Source of the DNA: Janthinobacterium lividum
GTDB taxonomy: Bacteria > Pseudomonadota > Gammaproteobacteria > Steroidobacterales > Steroidobacteraceae
Direction of reading: 5' to 3'
DNA: 6,243 bases
Assembly: GCA_943327025.2 (NCBI GenBank)
Contig: CALPVO020000139.1
Span: 1 to 6,243 of the forward strand
Position numbers and translations under genes: made by a program. Position 1 is the first letter of the stretch. Each line of letters starts with the position of its first letter. Below the pieces are notes generated by a model. It made no database searches, was not told where the DNA came from, and saw only the letters and a program-made list of their open reading frames with translations. Below are positions 1 through 5,341 of this stretch, piece by piece.

Positions 1-164
1 AAACCCACGAAGATGAGCAAGGAGATGACGCAAGACTTCAGCGCCATGCGCCGCTGATACTGCCGCGACGCCCCCTCGGTGAGGCCGGCAAAGATGGGCG
101 CCAACGCGGGCGGGTCCACCACCACGAACATCACTACGAAAAATTTCAGCAGATCTTCAAACAC
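1..164 (-). CDS. MarC-family integral membrane protein, N-terminal part
   Basis: Only the first 54 codons are present; the gene runs off the left edge. The start is read as GTG at 164-162, with a GGAG Shine-Dalgarno at 170-173 and a 5-nt spacer. The nearest ATG upstream is in another frame that stops almost at once. The peptide begins VFEDLLKFF and runs through a hydrophobic segment into VVVDPPALAPIFAGLTEG (residues 14-31), which resembles the F-x-x-x-D-P-x-x-x-x-P-I-F-x-x-L-T signature of the MarC/UPF0056 family. A basic loop (RQYQRRMALK) and the start of a second membrane segment follow. MarC proteins are multi-pass inner-membrane proteins of uncertain function; the early link to antibiotic resistance was not upheld. 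The gene is co-oriented with tRNA-Phe and was probably its immediate downstream neighbour before the intervening modules arrived (inference). Confidence 0.72.
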   Translation of the reverse strand, partial: MFEDLLKFFVVMFVVVDPPALAPIFAGLTEGASRQYQRRMALKSCVISLLIFVG

Positions 165-207
165 GTGCGCTCCACATGCAGGGCAAGAAGCCCCGCCTAC
201 TGTTCGA

Positions 208-316
208 CCAGAAACCGCAAAGCTCGCTTACAGCGGGCCATGAACTGAATAGGGCTAACGTTCCTGCGAAAGTCAGGGAATGGTGTGCGAAACCGGAAAC
301 TAACACTGGGACGCAG
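208..316 (-). repeat. Decayed third copy of the tRNA-Phe 3' part plus trailer and terminator
   Basis: Hand alignment with the intact locus (3713-3837) gives 29 of 35 matches over 208-242, which covers the terminator stem region. Recognisable similarity continues through the trailer (TTCCTG...GGAATGGTG, about 261-285) and into the T-arm and variable region, fading near 316 where the anticodon stem should begin. The tRNA part is badly mutated and cannot fold as a T-arm. The terminator stem has a mismatch, although a weakened hairpin remains. The copy has the same orientation as the functional tRNA. It lies directly upstream of the marC start, where the original 3' end of tRNA-Phe would be expected if cassettes had been inserted between the tRNA and marC. 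The heavy divergence suggests the oldest of the three copies. Confidence 0.7.
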
Positions 317-1160
317 AAGTACGGCCGAGGGCGCCGACTCCAGCAGCCAGAATGAACGGAACCGCTTGGTAGAGGCATGAGTAGTGTGACTGCCCCGCCA
401 ATACCTGCTTGGCAGGGCAACCGGGAATGGACGAGGCTAGGTCATCCGCCATCGAAATTGGCGACCAATTGTCGGCTTCGCCATGCCAAATCGAGGTCGG
501 GGTGGCTACCCCAGCCAACCAGGGACGCCAAGGCCCCACATACGCATGAAGGTCCCTGACGTACCCGGCACGAGACTTGCCGAAGCCGTCTCGCAACACC
601 GTCTTCATCCGGCTTTGGAACTCGGGATCTTGGCTCAAGGCGACGTCGGCGCCGGCGGCATTGGAGAACAGAATGCGGAACATTACCGATGGAAGGCGAC
701 GGGCCAGCACTCGTTGCGCGCTTGCGAGCAACCGGAAGCCATAGCGATAGCGCTGCGCCAGCATGAAGATGTGCTTTCCAACTGCCCTTTCCAGATGATC
801 CGCCCCATCGAGGGGGGCGGCCGCGGAAACAAGATGCAGGTGGGTTACGCGTTGCGCCAAATATTGCACAGTCTTGATGGCAACGAATGCCCCGATGGAG
901 AAACCGACCCACTCCATCTTCCGTCCACCAGCGATGCGCTCGATCTGCGCAGCCAAGTGCCGGAAATAATCATCGCCTTGCAGGCATGGATCCGCCAGAA
1001 ACCGATCCAGACAGATGATTTCCGCATCGCATTGCCTTGCGACCGAATCGAAGGCATCCATCTCCGCGGGCGCACCCGGCACCCCATGAAAATAGAAGAT
1101 CAGGCGGCCACGAGCGGCACCCACCTGCTTGAACGGCAACGGTATTGAATCGCCAGTCAT
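300..1160 (-). CDS. Alpha/beta-hydrolase fold protein, complete catalytic triad
   Basis: A 286-residue protein of usual length for a single-domain alpha/beta hydrolase. The start ATG at 1160-1158 has GGAG four bases upstream. The oxyanion-hole strand is FYFHGVPGAP (residues 22-31). The nucleophile elbow is GFSIG with Ser88. The acid is probably Asp230 in WHGEADNWSP, and the catalytic base His259 in GQSHYSC. All triad members are in canonical order and spacing, with a helical lid-like insert between about 130 and 205. There is no signal peptide or membrane segment, so a cytoplasmic esterase, lipase or similar hydrolase is likely; the substrate cannot be read from sequence. It is the only gene of its module, read in the same direction as tRNA-Phe, with a copied tRNA terminator 59 nt upstream that would insulate it. 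Its stop codon TAG (302-300) lies inside the decayed tRNA copy, so its last few residues (SQC) seem to be encoded by that scar. Confidence 0.88.
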   Translation of the reverse strand: MTGDSIPLPFKQVGAARGRLIFYFHGVPGAPAEMDAFDSVARQCDAEIICLDRFLADPCLQGDDYFRHLAAQIERIAGGRKMEWVGFSIGAFVAIKTVQYLAQRVTHLHLVSAAAPLDGADHLERAVGKHIFMLAQRYRYGFRLLASAQRVLARRLPSVMFRILFSNAAGADVALSQDPEFQSRMKTVLRDGFGKSRAGYVRDLHAYVGPWRPWLAGVATPTSIWHGEADNWSPISMADDLASSIPGCPAKQVLAGQSHYSCLYQAVPFILAAGVGALGRTSASQC

Positions 1161-1218
1161 AGCGCTCCGGTTCGCAGTACGAACTTAGCACAAGTCACGC
1201 GACCCGGCCGCGGCCCCC

Positions 1219-1247
1219 AGAAACAACAAAGCCCGCGTGAAGCGGGC
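1219..1247 (-). terminator. Rho-independent terminator, copy belonging to the tRNA-Phe remnant
   Basis: Read on the minus strand, a 6-bp stem GCCCGC/GCGGGC with loop TTCAC is followed by a T-rich run (TTTGTTGTTTCT). It is identical to the terminator of the functional tRNA-Phe. It now sits just upstream of the hydrolase gene and would block minus-strand transcription entering from module B. Confidence 0.75.
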
Positions 1248-1292
1248 CATGCAGCGAATTTGGGTTCAACCCATTCCTGCCAAAGCGAGGAA

Positions 1293-1341
1293 TGGTGGCC
1301 GGGGTCGGAATCGAACCAACGACACGCGGATTTTCAATCCG
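1293..1341 (-). pseudogene. tRNA-Phe(GAA) 3' fragment
   Basis: The 49 nt are identical to nucleotides 28-76 of the intact tRNA-Phe. They cover most of the 5' anticodon stem, the loop with GAA, the variable loop, the T-arm, the 3' acceptor strand and CCA. The D-arm and 5' acceptor strand are missing, so it cannot yield a functional tRNA. On the minus strand, sequence 5' of the break is unrelated to tRNA. Confidence 0.92.
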
Positions 1342-1414
1342 ACGGACCACTCGCTGCTCTTGTCGCAAGTTCAAGATTTTAAAAGAATTTCTCTACAGAT
1401 ACCACCGCCAACAG
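1342..1414. other. Gene-free segment next to the tRNA break
   Basis: No start codon with a ribosome binding site and no family-like peptide was seen on either strand. Part of it (about 1373-1393) is noticeably more AT-rich than its surroundings, as is common at the ends of integrated elements. No promoter or further tRNA part was recognised. Confidence 0.4.
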
Positions 1415-1465
1415 TTACGACCGGCCCACGCAGGGACCCACGGAGGGCCCCGAGAGGGCCTGATT

Positions 1466-1500
1466 AGTTCGGGGGTAACTGCCCGGACCCACCCCCGACT
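1466..1500. repeat. Strong inverted repeat (hairpin), CGGGGGT/ACCCCCG core
   Basis: The left arm AGT-T-CGGGGGT (1466-1476) pairs with ACCCCCGACT (1491-1500), giving about 10 bp with one bulged T around a 14-nt loop. Neither strand has a T-run after it, so it is not a typical terminator. It lies beyond the end of glutaminase homology, in the gene-free part of module B. Its role is unknown. Confidence 0.5.
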
Positions 1501-1515
1501 CGTCCACGTCCAACT

Positions 1516-1532
1516 GCCTGCCTGCGGCAGGC
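1516..1532. repeat. Perfect 7-bp stem, 3-nt loop (GCCTGCC-TGC-GGCAGGC)
   Basis: GCCTGCC (1516-1522) and GGCAGGC (1526-1532) form a perfect stem around TGC. It falls exactly where the glutaminase homology ends, so it may mark a deletion or insertion junction or be a REP-like element. No second copy was seen in the window. Confidence 0.45.
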
Positions 1533-1904
1533 TGCAGACCGTCGAGAATGAAATCAAATGCACCCGTAACGAGATGGTTGTGCAACAACGCCGCCACCGT
1601 GATGGCGCCGGCACTCACCATGGGGTTGTAGGGGCGCCGCGTACGCGGATCGAATTCGATGGCGTTGAAGGCATCGCCGAACTGATAGAGGCGCCCATGC
1701 GCGGCGGCCACAGCCAACCCGAAGTGGTCGGGGTTCGCCTTGGCCAGTTCGGGAATGTAGTCAGCCACTTCGCTACTGACGTCATAGCGGGCCTGCTGGA
1801 ACGCGTACCCCAAAACTTCGTGGAGCTCATCGGGGTAGGCGGGCAACGGCACTTCGAGCCGGATACGGGTGTTCTGCAACCAACTACGGCCACGATTGCG
1901 GATT

Positions 1905-1926
1905 AGTCTAGACTCGAAGTCACTTC
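1905..1926. promoter_or_regulatory. Adjacent short palindromes upstream of the kef-type gene
   Basis: A perfect 10-bp palindrome AGTCTAGACT (1905-1914) is followed by GAAGT-C-ACTTC (1916-1926). They lie 30-50 nt upstream of the GTG start, in the divergent intergenic region, where an operator could sit. No convincing -35/-10 pair was found, so a regulatory role is speculative. Confidence 0.25.
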
Positions 1927-1955
1927 AGACGCACCCAACCAAAGAGGAGCCTCCC

Positions 1956-3677
1956 GTGGACCATCATGCGGCGCTTCCATTCCTCCGGGAAACCCTGCTG
2001 TTTCTCACGCTTGCGGGCATTCTCATTCCACTGCTGCAGCGTCTGCAGATAAATCAGGTTCTCGGCTTTCTGGTAGCGGGCATCGCACTGGGTCCGCATG
2101 CCATGGGGCAATGGTCGGACCAGTGGCCATGGCTGTCCGTGCTCACTTTCCAGAACCCGAGTAACGTGCAATCGCTGGCCGAACTGGGGGTGGTGTTCCT
2201 CATGTTCCTCATCGGCCTCGAGATATCGCCTCGCCGTCTCTGGGACATGCGGCGCTGGGTATTCGGCGCCGGCATCTCGCAGGTTCTACTCAGTGCTGGC
2301 CTTATCGGTGCGGCGGCTTGGGCCTTTGGCGTGTCCACTGGCGTAGCCATTGTCGTCGGACTGGTTCTGGCACTGTCTTCCACGGCGATGGTGATGCAAC
2401 TGCTCATAGAGCGACGCGCGCTGACCACGAAGCGGGGAAAAGCGGTGTTTGGGGTCCTGATGCTTCAGGATTTCGCGGTCATCCCGCTGCTCATTCTCAT
2501 TGATCTACTCGCTGCGGACCGCTCCGCCAGTTTCTTCGTCGTACTTGGCGAGGTGACAGTCGAGTCAATCGTAATCATCGGGCTCATCTACGTCGCGGGC
2601 CGACGACTGATTGGGCCCCTGTTCCGTTTTTTTGCGAATCGGCACCAACCTGAAGTTTTCATGGCACTTTCGCTCCTCGTGACGCTTGGCACGGCGGGAC
2701 TGACGGCTGCCGCCGGGTTGTCTCTCGCGTTGGGCGCCTTCCTAGCCGGCTTGCTCGTGGCGGAAACCGAATACCGGCACAAGGTCGAGATTACCTTAGA
2801 GCCATTCAAGGGCTTGCTGCTCGGTCTGTTTTTCATGTCGGTTGGCATGGGTATCGACGTGGAGAGCTTTGCACGACAGCCGCACCTGGTGTTGCTGGCG
2901 GCGCTGGCCCTGTGCACGGTCAAAGCCATCGTGGCCTCTGTCATATTTCGCGCGAGCGGCTTGCGCTGGGGCGCATCGCTCGAAAGCGGCCTGCTGCTGG
3001 CACAAGGAGGCGAATTCGCCTTCGTCATTCTGGGCTACGGCATGTCCATCGGGCTTGTGCCCGCCGCGACGGGACAGTTCCTGCTGCTGGTGACCGGCCT
3101 TAGCATGCTCATGACGACCGGCATGACACGGCTTGGCGAGTGGCTGCGCCAGCGTATCGACACCCAGCCAGTCCTACCGCAGGCACCCGCGGTAGCAGTT
3201 CCAGCCCACTTGAATCGACACATGGTGATAGCGGGTTTCGGACGCGTCGGGCAACTGATGGCGAGCATTCTCGAACAGCAAGGCGTCGACTTCGTGGCCA
3301 TAGAACAGAATGCCACGATTGCAGCGCAGCAAAGCAGTGCAGGCAAGCCAGTGTTTTACGGAAACGCCGCTCGCATCGAACTGCTGGACAAACTCCATGC
3401 GGAGACGGCCGCTGCGCTGATCGTGACCATAGATCAGCCTGAGGAAGCGATGCAGGCGGTAAGGGCAGCCAGGCAGAGCTATCCGCATCTGCCAATCTAT
3501 GCGCGTTCCCGCGACGAGCAGCACGCCCAATTATTGCGGACTGCCGGGGCCACTGGCGTCATTCCGGAAACGCTGGAGGCTGGCTTGCAGCTTTCCGCAC
3601 TGGCACTGGCAGCGGCGGGGCTCGAGGAACTGATGGTGTCCCGCATCATTCAGGACGTCCGTCACTCGCGCACTTGA
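1956..3677 (+). CDS. KefB/KefC-type monovalent cation:proton antiporter (CPA2) with RCK domain
   Basis: A 573-residue inner-membrane antiporter, probably exchanging K+ (or Na+) for H+. The start is taken as GTG 1956, because AGGAG (1945-1949) lies 6 nt upstream and the protein then begins just before the first membrane segment. An in-frame start at 1869 would add 29 polar residues and has no such site. Residues 1 to about 385 are a multi-helix Na_H_Exchanger domain. It includes the family motifs LSSTAM (140-145), LQDFAVIPL (QD at 171-172) and AQGGEFAFVI (349-358). After a proline/alanine-rich linker, an RCK/TrkA-N nucleotide-binding domain starts at HMVIAGFGRVG (422-432) with an intact GxGxxG, and runs to about 540. 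No separate TrkA-C domain is apparent. No kefF/kefG-type ancillary gene is in the window, so glutathione gating as in E. coli KefC cannot be assumed. The gene is convergent with tRNA-Phe and is the intact cargo of module B. Confidence 0.93.
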   Translation: MDHHAALPFLRETLLFLTLAGILIPLLQRLQINQVLGFLVAGIALGPHAMGQWSDQWPWLSVLTFQNPSNVQSLAELGVVFLMFLIGLEISPRRLWDMRRWVFGAGISQVLLSAGLIGAAAWAFGVSTGVAIVVGLVLALSSTAMVMQLLIERRALTTKRGKAVFGVLMLQDFAVIPLLILIDLLAADRSASFFVVLGEVTVESIVIIGLIYVAGRRLIGPLFRFFANRHQPEVFMALSLLVTLGTAGLTAAAGLSLALGAFLAGLLVAETEYRHKVEITLEPFKGLLLGLFFMSVGMGIDVESFARQPHLVLLAALALCTVKAIVASVIFRASGLRWGASLESGLLLAQGGEFAFVILGYGMSIGLVPAATGQFLLLVTGLSMLMTTGMTRLGEWLRQRIDTQPVLPQAPAVAVPAHLNRHMVIAGFGRVGQLMASILEQQGVDFVAIEQNATIAAQQSSAGKPVFYGNAARIELLDKLHAETAAALIVTIDQPEEAMQAVRAARQSYPHLPIYARSRDEQHAQLLRTAGATGVIPETLEAGLQLSALALAAAGLEELMVSRIIQDVRHSRT

Positions 3678-3712
3678 ACTCAAGCGGCGCTCTAAAGCGC
3701 GGCACTCCACCG

Positions 3713-3837
3713 CCCAGAAACAACAAAGCCCGCGTGAAGCGGGCCATGAAGTGAAAAGGGTTCAACCCTTTCCTGCCAAAGCGAGGAATGGTGGCCGGGG
3801 TCGGAATCGAACCAACGACACGCGGATTTTCAATCCG
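3713..3837 (-). repeat. Copy of the repeated block belonging to the intact tRNA-Phe
   Basis: This is the reference copy of the three-fold repeat: terminator, trailer and nucleotides 28-76 of tRNA-Phe. The trailer holds two hairpins. TTCCT/AGGAA (3771-3787) lies next to the tRNA 3' end. An AAGGGTT/AACCCTT dyad lies between it and the terminator. The corresponding dyad of the second copy reads TGGGTT/AACCCA, so the sixth pair is A-T in one and T-A in the other. Confidence 0.85.
3716..3744 (-). terminator. Rho-independent terminator of tRNA-Phe
   Basis: On the minus strand the stem GCCCGC (3744-3739) pairs with GCGGGC (3733-3728) around loop TTCAC, followed by TTTGTTGTTTCT. It begins 45 nt beyond the tRNA 3' end and is co-oriented with it. 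On the plus strand there is no T-run, so it is not expected to end kef transcription. Confidence 0.85.
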
Positions 3838-3864
3838 CTGCTCTACCAACTGAGCTACCCGGCC
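3789..3864 (-). tRNA. tRNA-Phe (anticodon GAA)
   Basis: A complete 76-nt tRNA. The acceptor stem GGCCGGG/CCCGGCC is perfect. The D-arm contains AGCTCAGTTGGTAGAGC. The anticodon stem GCGGA/TCCGC closes the loop TTGAAAA with anticodon GAA. The T-arm is GTTGG-TTCGATT-CCGAC with one G-U pair, followed by discriminator A and encoded CCA. It decodes UUU and UUC. It lies downstream of yggX with its own promoter and terminator. Its 3' part is duplicated twice further left, marking it as an apparent integration target that stays functional. Confidence 0.98.
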
Positions 3865-3881
3865 ACGCTGGTTGAACAACC

Positions 3882-3911
3882 ATTGTCGCCCGGAAAGGCG
3901 GTTTTCGTCAA
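3882..3911 (-). promoter_or_regulatory. Sigma-70 type promoter of tRNA-Phe
   Basis: On the minus strand TTGACG (3911-3906) and GACAAT (3887-3882) are separated by 18 nt. Both differ from the consensus at one position. Transcription would start near 3875, about 11 nt before the tRNA 5' end. The leader contains the dyad TGGTTG-AA-CAACCA (3869-3882), which overlaps the end of the -10 element. Confidence 0.7.
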
Positions 3912-3947
3912 GGTAGAACCCGCCCGCAAATGGGGCGCGGGGCTGCC

Positions 3948-4223
3948 CTACTCCGCGGCGGGCGCCACGAACTCGGCCGGTTTATCAGCCCCGCCGCCGA
4001 ACAGGAACTTCTCCATCTGCTCCACCAGAAACTTGCGGGCCTTCGGGTCGATGGGCGTCAGGCGGTATTCGTTCAGCAGCATGGTCTGGTGGGCCACCCA
4101 GCGGGTCCAGCCCTCCTTCGAGACGCTGGCGTAGATGCGCTGGCCCAGTTCGCCCGGGTACGGCACGTAGTCCAGGCCTTCGGCTTCGTGCCCCAGCACC
4201 ACACAGTTCACCATGCGCGTCAT
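3948..4223 (-). CDS. yggX: Fe(2+)-trafficking / oxidative damage protection protein YggX
   Basis: A 91-residue protein, the same length as E. coli YggX, with conserved features throughout. Cys7 sits in MVNCVVLG, followed by EAEGLD (13-18), [27 protein letters not shown] and [10 protein letters not shown] near the C-terminus. The family helps supply or guard iron for Fe-S cluster assembly and repair and protects against superoxide; it acts in the cytoplasm. The ATG (4223-4221) overlaps the mutY stop codon by 4 bp (ATGA), and GGAG lies 8 nt upstream within mutY. This implies translational coupling. MutY is itself an Fe-S enzyme whose activity in enterobacteria has been linked to YggX, so the pairing makes functional sense. 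The stop TAG is at 3950-3948. A weak hairpin (CCCGC/GCGGG, 3923-3941) follows before the tRNA promoter. Confidence 0.96.
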   Translation of the reverse strand: MTRMVNCVVLGHEAEGLDYVPYPGELGQRIYASVSKEGWTRWVAHQTMLLNEYRLTPIDPKARKFLVEQMEKFLFGGGADKPAEFVAPAAE

Positions 4224-5341
4224 TCAGCTTCTCCTTCAGTGCTATCACGCCGGGCAGCACCCGGCAGGCCGGCGGGGCCGGCCTCGAGCAAGGCGGCCAC
4301 CAGTTTTTCGACCGGCGCCGGCAAACCCAACCGCATCTCCGGCGCGCCGTTGTACCACAGGCCAGCCGGCGTGCGCTGTGGTTGGCCTGTTACGGGCAGC
4401 ACCCAAGGCACCAGTTCCAAGTCGTAGTGCGTGAACGAATGGAACACCGTGCCCCACAGGCGCGCTTGGCGCAGTTGCGCGGCCTTGGCAAACCCATGCT
4501 CCCCAAGTGCGGCCGCTTCGTCGACGAACTCCGGAAGGCTCCACAAGCCGCCCCAGATGCCCTTGGCAGGGCGCTGTTCCAGCCACACTCCAGCGGACCC
4601 CACCGCCACCAAAGCCACCACTCGCCGCACGCGACGCGCCTTGGTGGCTGCGGGCTTGCGGACAGGCAGTTCAGCTTGCCGCTGCGTGCCGTGCGCCACG
4701 CAGTCCTGCTGCAGCGGACAAATGGCGCAGGCCGGGCGACTACGCGTACACAGCGTGGCGCCCAGGTCCATGATGGCCTGCGTGTAGTCCGCGTTGCGCG
4801 CCGATGGCGTGCAACTTTCCGCCAGCGCCCACAGGCTGCGTTCCACAGCAGGTAGGCCGGGGAAGCCTTCCACGCCGGCCCAACGCGTAAGCACGCGCTT
4901 CACGTTGCCATCCAAAATGGTGTGGCGCGTGTTGTGCGCCAGCGAAAGGATAGCCGCCGCGGTAGACCGCCCTATACCCGGCAAGGTTTGCAGCGCTTCA
5001 AGATCTTCGGGGAACTTACCCGCATGGTCCGCTACCACCGCCTTCGCGGCGGCATGCAAGTTGCGCGCGCGGGCGTAGTACCCAAGGCCTGCCCAGAGAT
5101 GCAGCACATCGCCTAGTGGCGCCGCGGCCAGCGCTGCCACGTCCGGGTACTGCTGCGTAAAGCGCAGGAAATAAGGCGTGGCAGTGGCCACCTGCGTTTG
5201 CTGCAACATCACTTCTGAAAGCCATACGCGGTACGGCGTGCGCGCGCTTTGCCACGGCAAGTTCTTGCGGCCATGCACGTCCCACCAAGCGAGCAAGCGC
5301 GGCGCGAATGTAGCGGGTGCTATACCAGTCGCCGTACTCAT
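4220..5341 (-). CDS. mutY: Adenine DNA glycosylase MutY
   Basis: A 373-residue base-excision repair enzyme that removes adenine mispaired with 8-oxoguanine. The start is ATG 5341-5339, which overlaps the upstream gene's TGA by 4 bp; the longer open frame beyond it reads as the shadow of that gene. Near the N-terminus is GRKNLPWQ (24-31). The catalytic Glu43 is in SEVMLQQTQ (42-50). The helix-hairpin-helix is LPGIGRSTA (120-128), and the catalytic Asp144 is in LDGNVKRV. The [4Fe-4S] ligands Cys198, Cys205, Cys208 and Cys214 have the classic C-x6-C-x2-C-x5-C spacing. A C-terminal NUDIX-like 8-oxoG recognition domain (about 235-350) includes HSFTHYDL, where the usual FSH loop reads FTH. All key residues are present, so it should be active. 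It sits between the AsmA-type gene and yggX in one overlapping transcription unit. Confidence 0.97.
   Translation of the reverse strand: MSTATGIAPATFAPRLLAWWDVHGRKNLPWQSARTPYRVWLSEVMLQQTQVATATPYFLRFTQQYPDVAALAAAPLGDVLHLWAGLGYYARARNLHAAAKAVVADHAGKFPEDLEALQTLPGIGRSTAAAILSLAHNTRHTILDGNVKRVLTRWAGVEGFPGLPAVERSLWALAESCTPSARNADYTQAIMDLGATLCTRSRPACAICPLQQDCVAHGTQRQAELPVRKPAATKARRVRRVVALVAVGSAGVWLEQRPAKGIWGGLWSLPEFVDEAAALGEHGFAKAAQLRQARLWGTVFHSFTHYDLELVPWVLPVTGQPQRTPAGLWYNGAPEMRLGLPAPVEKLVAALLEAGPAGLPGAARRDSTEGEAE

Larger units (their letters stand above)
317..1341. mobile_element. Candidate tRNA-Phe cassette A (hydrolase module)
   Basis: This stretch is bounded on the left by the decayed tRNA-Phe copy and on the right by the sharp partial copy at 1216-1341, both in the same orientation. 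It consists of one hydrolase gene, a 55-nt leader and the tRNA-derived repeat. That is the layout expected of an element that inserts at a tRNA 3' end and regenerates the tRNA with its own copy. No recombinase, terminal inverted repeats or transposase is seen. A perfect dyad GGCCGCGGCC (1206-1215) abuts the repeat. The mobile nature is inference from the flanking repeats only. Confidence 0.42.
1216..1341 (-). repeat. Second copy of tRNA-Phe 3' part, trailer and terminator (candidate attachment site)
   Basis: This 126-bp block matches 3713-3837 (125 bp). The terminator part (through CCATG) and the whole 49-nt tRNA part are identical. The few differences are confined to the roughly 25-nt segment between them (about 1251-1272). 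The identity stops abruptly at 1341/1342, inside the 5' side of the anticodon stem. That fits the anticodon-loop crossover class of tRNA integration by tyrosine recombinases. Unlike most att sites, the duplication also includes the trailer and terminator, which suggests that the incoming DNA was itself excised from a tRNA-Phe locus. Confidence 0.85.
1415..1879 (-). pseudogene. Glutaminase (GlsA family) remnant, internally deleted and C-truncated
   Basis: The 154-codon frame shows clear glutaminase features: VADYIPELAKANPDHFGLAV, then GRLYQFGDA, then RPYNPMVSAGAITVAALL and FDFILDGL. In intact glutaminases about 40 residues lie between the GDA and FN positions, carrying the catalytic Ser-x-x-Lys motif. 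Here GDA is joined directly to FNAIE, so the nucleophile segment has been lost in frame. The conserved Asn of NPMVNAGAI is Ser here. Homology stops at about 1535, so some 200 C-terminal residues are missing; the rest of the frame to the stop at 1415 looks non-coding. The only start is TTG at 1879 without a convincing ribosome binding site, and the frame stays open upstream to a TGA at 1927-1925, so the native start may also be lost. No glutaminase activity is expected. It is divergent from the kef gene. Confidence 0.75.
1342..3837. mobile_element. Candidate tRNA-Phe cassette B (glutaminase remnant and Kef antiporter)
   Basis: The segment begins at the abrupt break of the second tRNA copy and ends with the functional tRNA's 3' half. 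It carries about 190 bp of gene-free, hairpin-rich DNA, a decayed glutaminase frame on the minus strand and a complete kef-type gene on the plus strand. The flanking repeats are well preserved, so this insertion looks younger than cassette A. No integrase is encoded, so the element would need a recombinase in trans or is a remnant. Tandem duplication of tRNA genes followed by deletion is the main alternative. Confidence 0.42.

Noticed and set aside
157..420. Minus-strand 87-codon frame near the left edge
   Set aside because: It crosses the decayed tRNA copy and overlaps the start of marC in another frame; no domain or ribosome binding site was seen.
483..1148. 221-codon plus-strand open frame
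   Set aside because: It lies wholly antisense to the alpha/beta hydrolase, whose catalytic motifs are intact; no recognisable domain.
1292..1906. Plus-strand open frame starting MVAGVGIEPTTRG
   Set aside because: Its first residues are the antisense translation of the tRNA-Phe 3' half, a well-known false gene pattern. The rest is the shadow of the glutaminase remnant.
1869..1955. Longer start for the antiporter at 1869
   Set aside because: The extra 29 residues are polar, lack a ribosome binding site and overlap the divergent remnant. AGGAG precedes GTG 1956 by 6 nt.
208..3837. Integron-like attC array or CRISPR
   Set aside because: The repeated units are tRNA-Phe 3' ends with terminators, not attC sites with R/L boxes. 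There are only three copies, with long gene-bearing intervals and no spacers, integrase or cas genes.
3751..4134. Plus-strand open frame across tRNA-Phe and yggX
   Set aside because: It reads antisense through the tRNA and the well-supported yggX gene, and has no ribosome binding site or family features.
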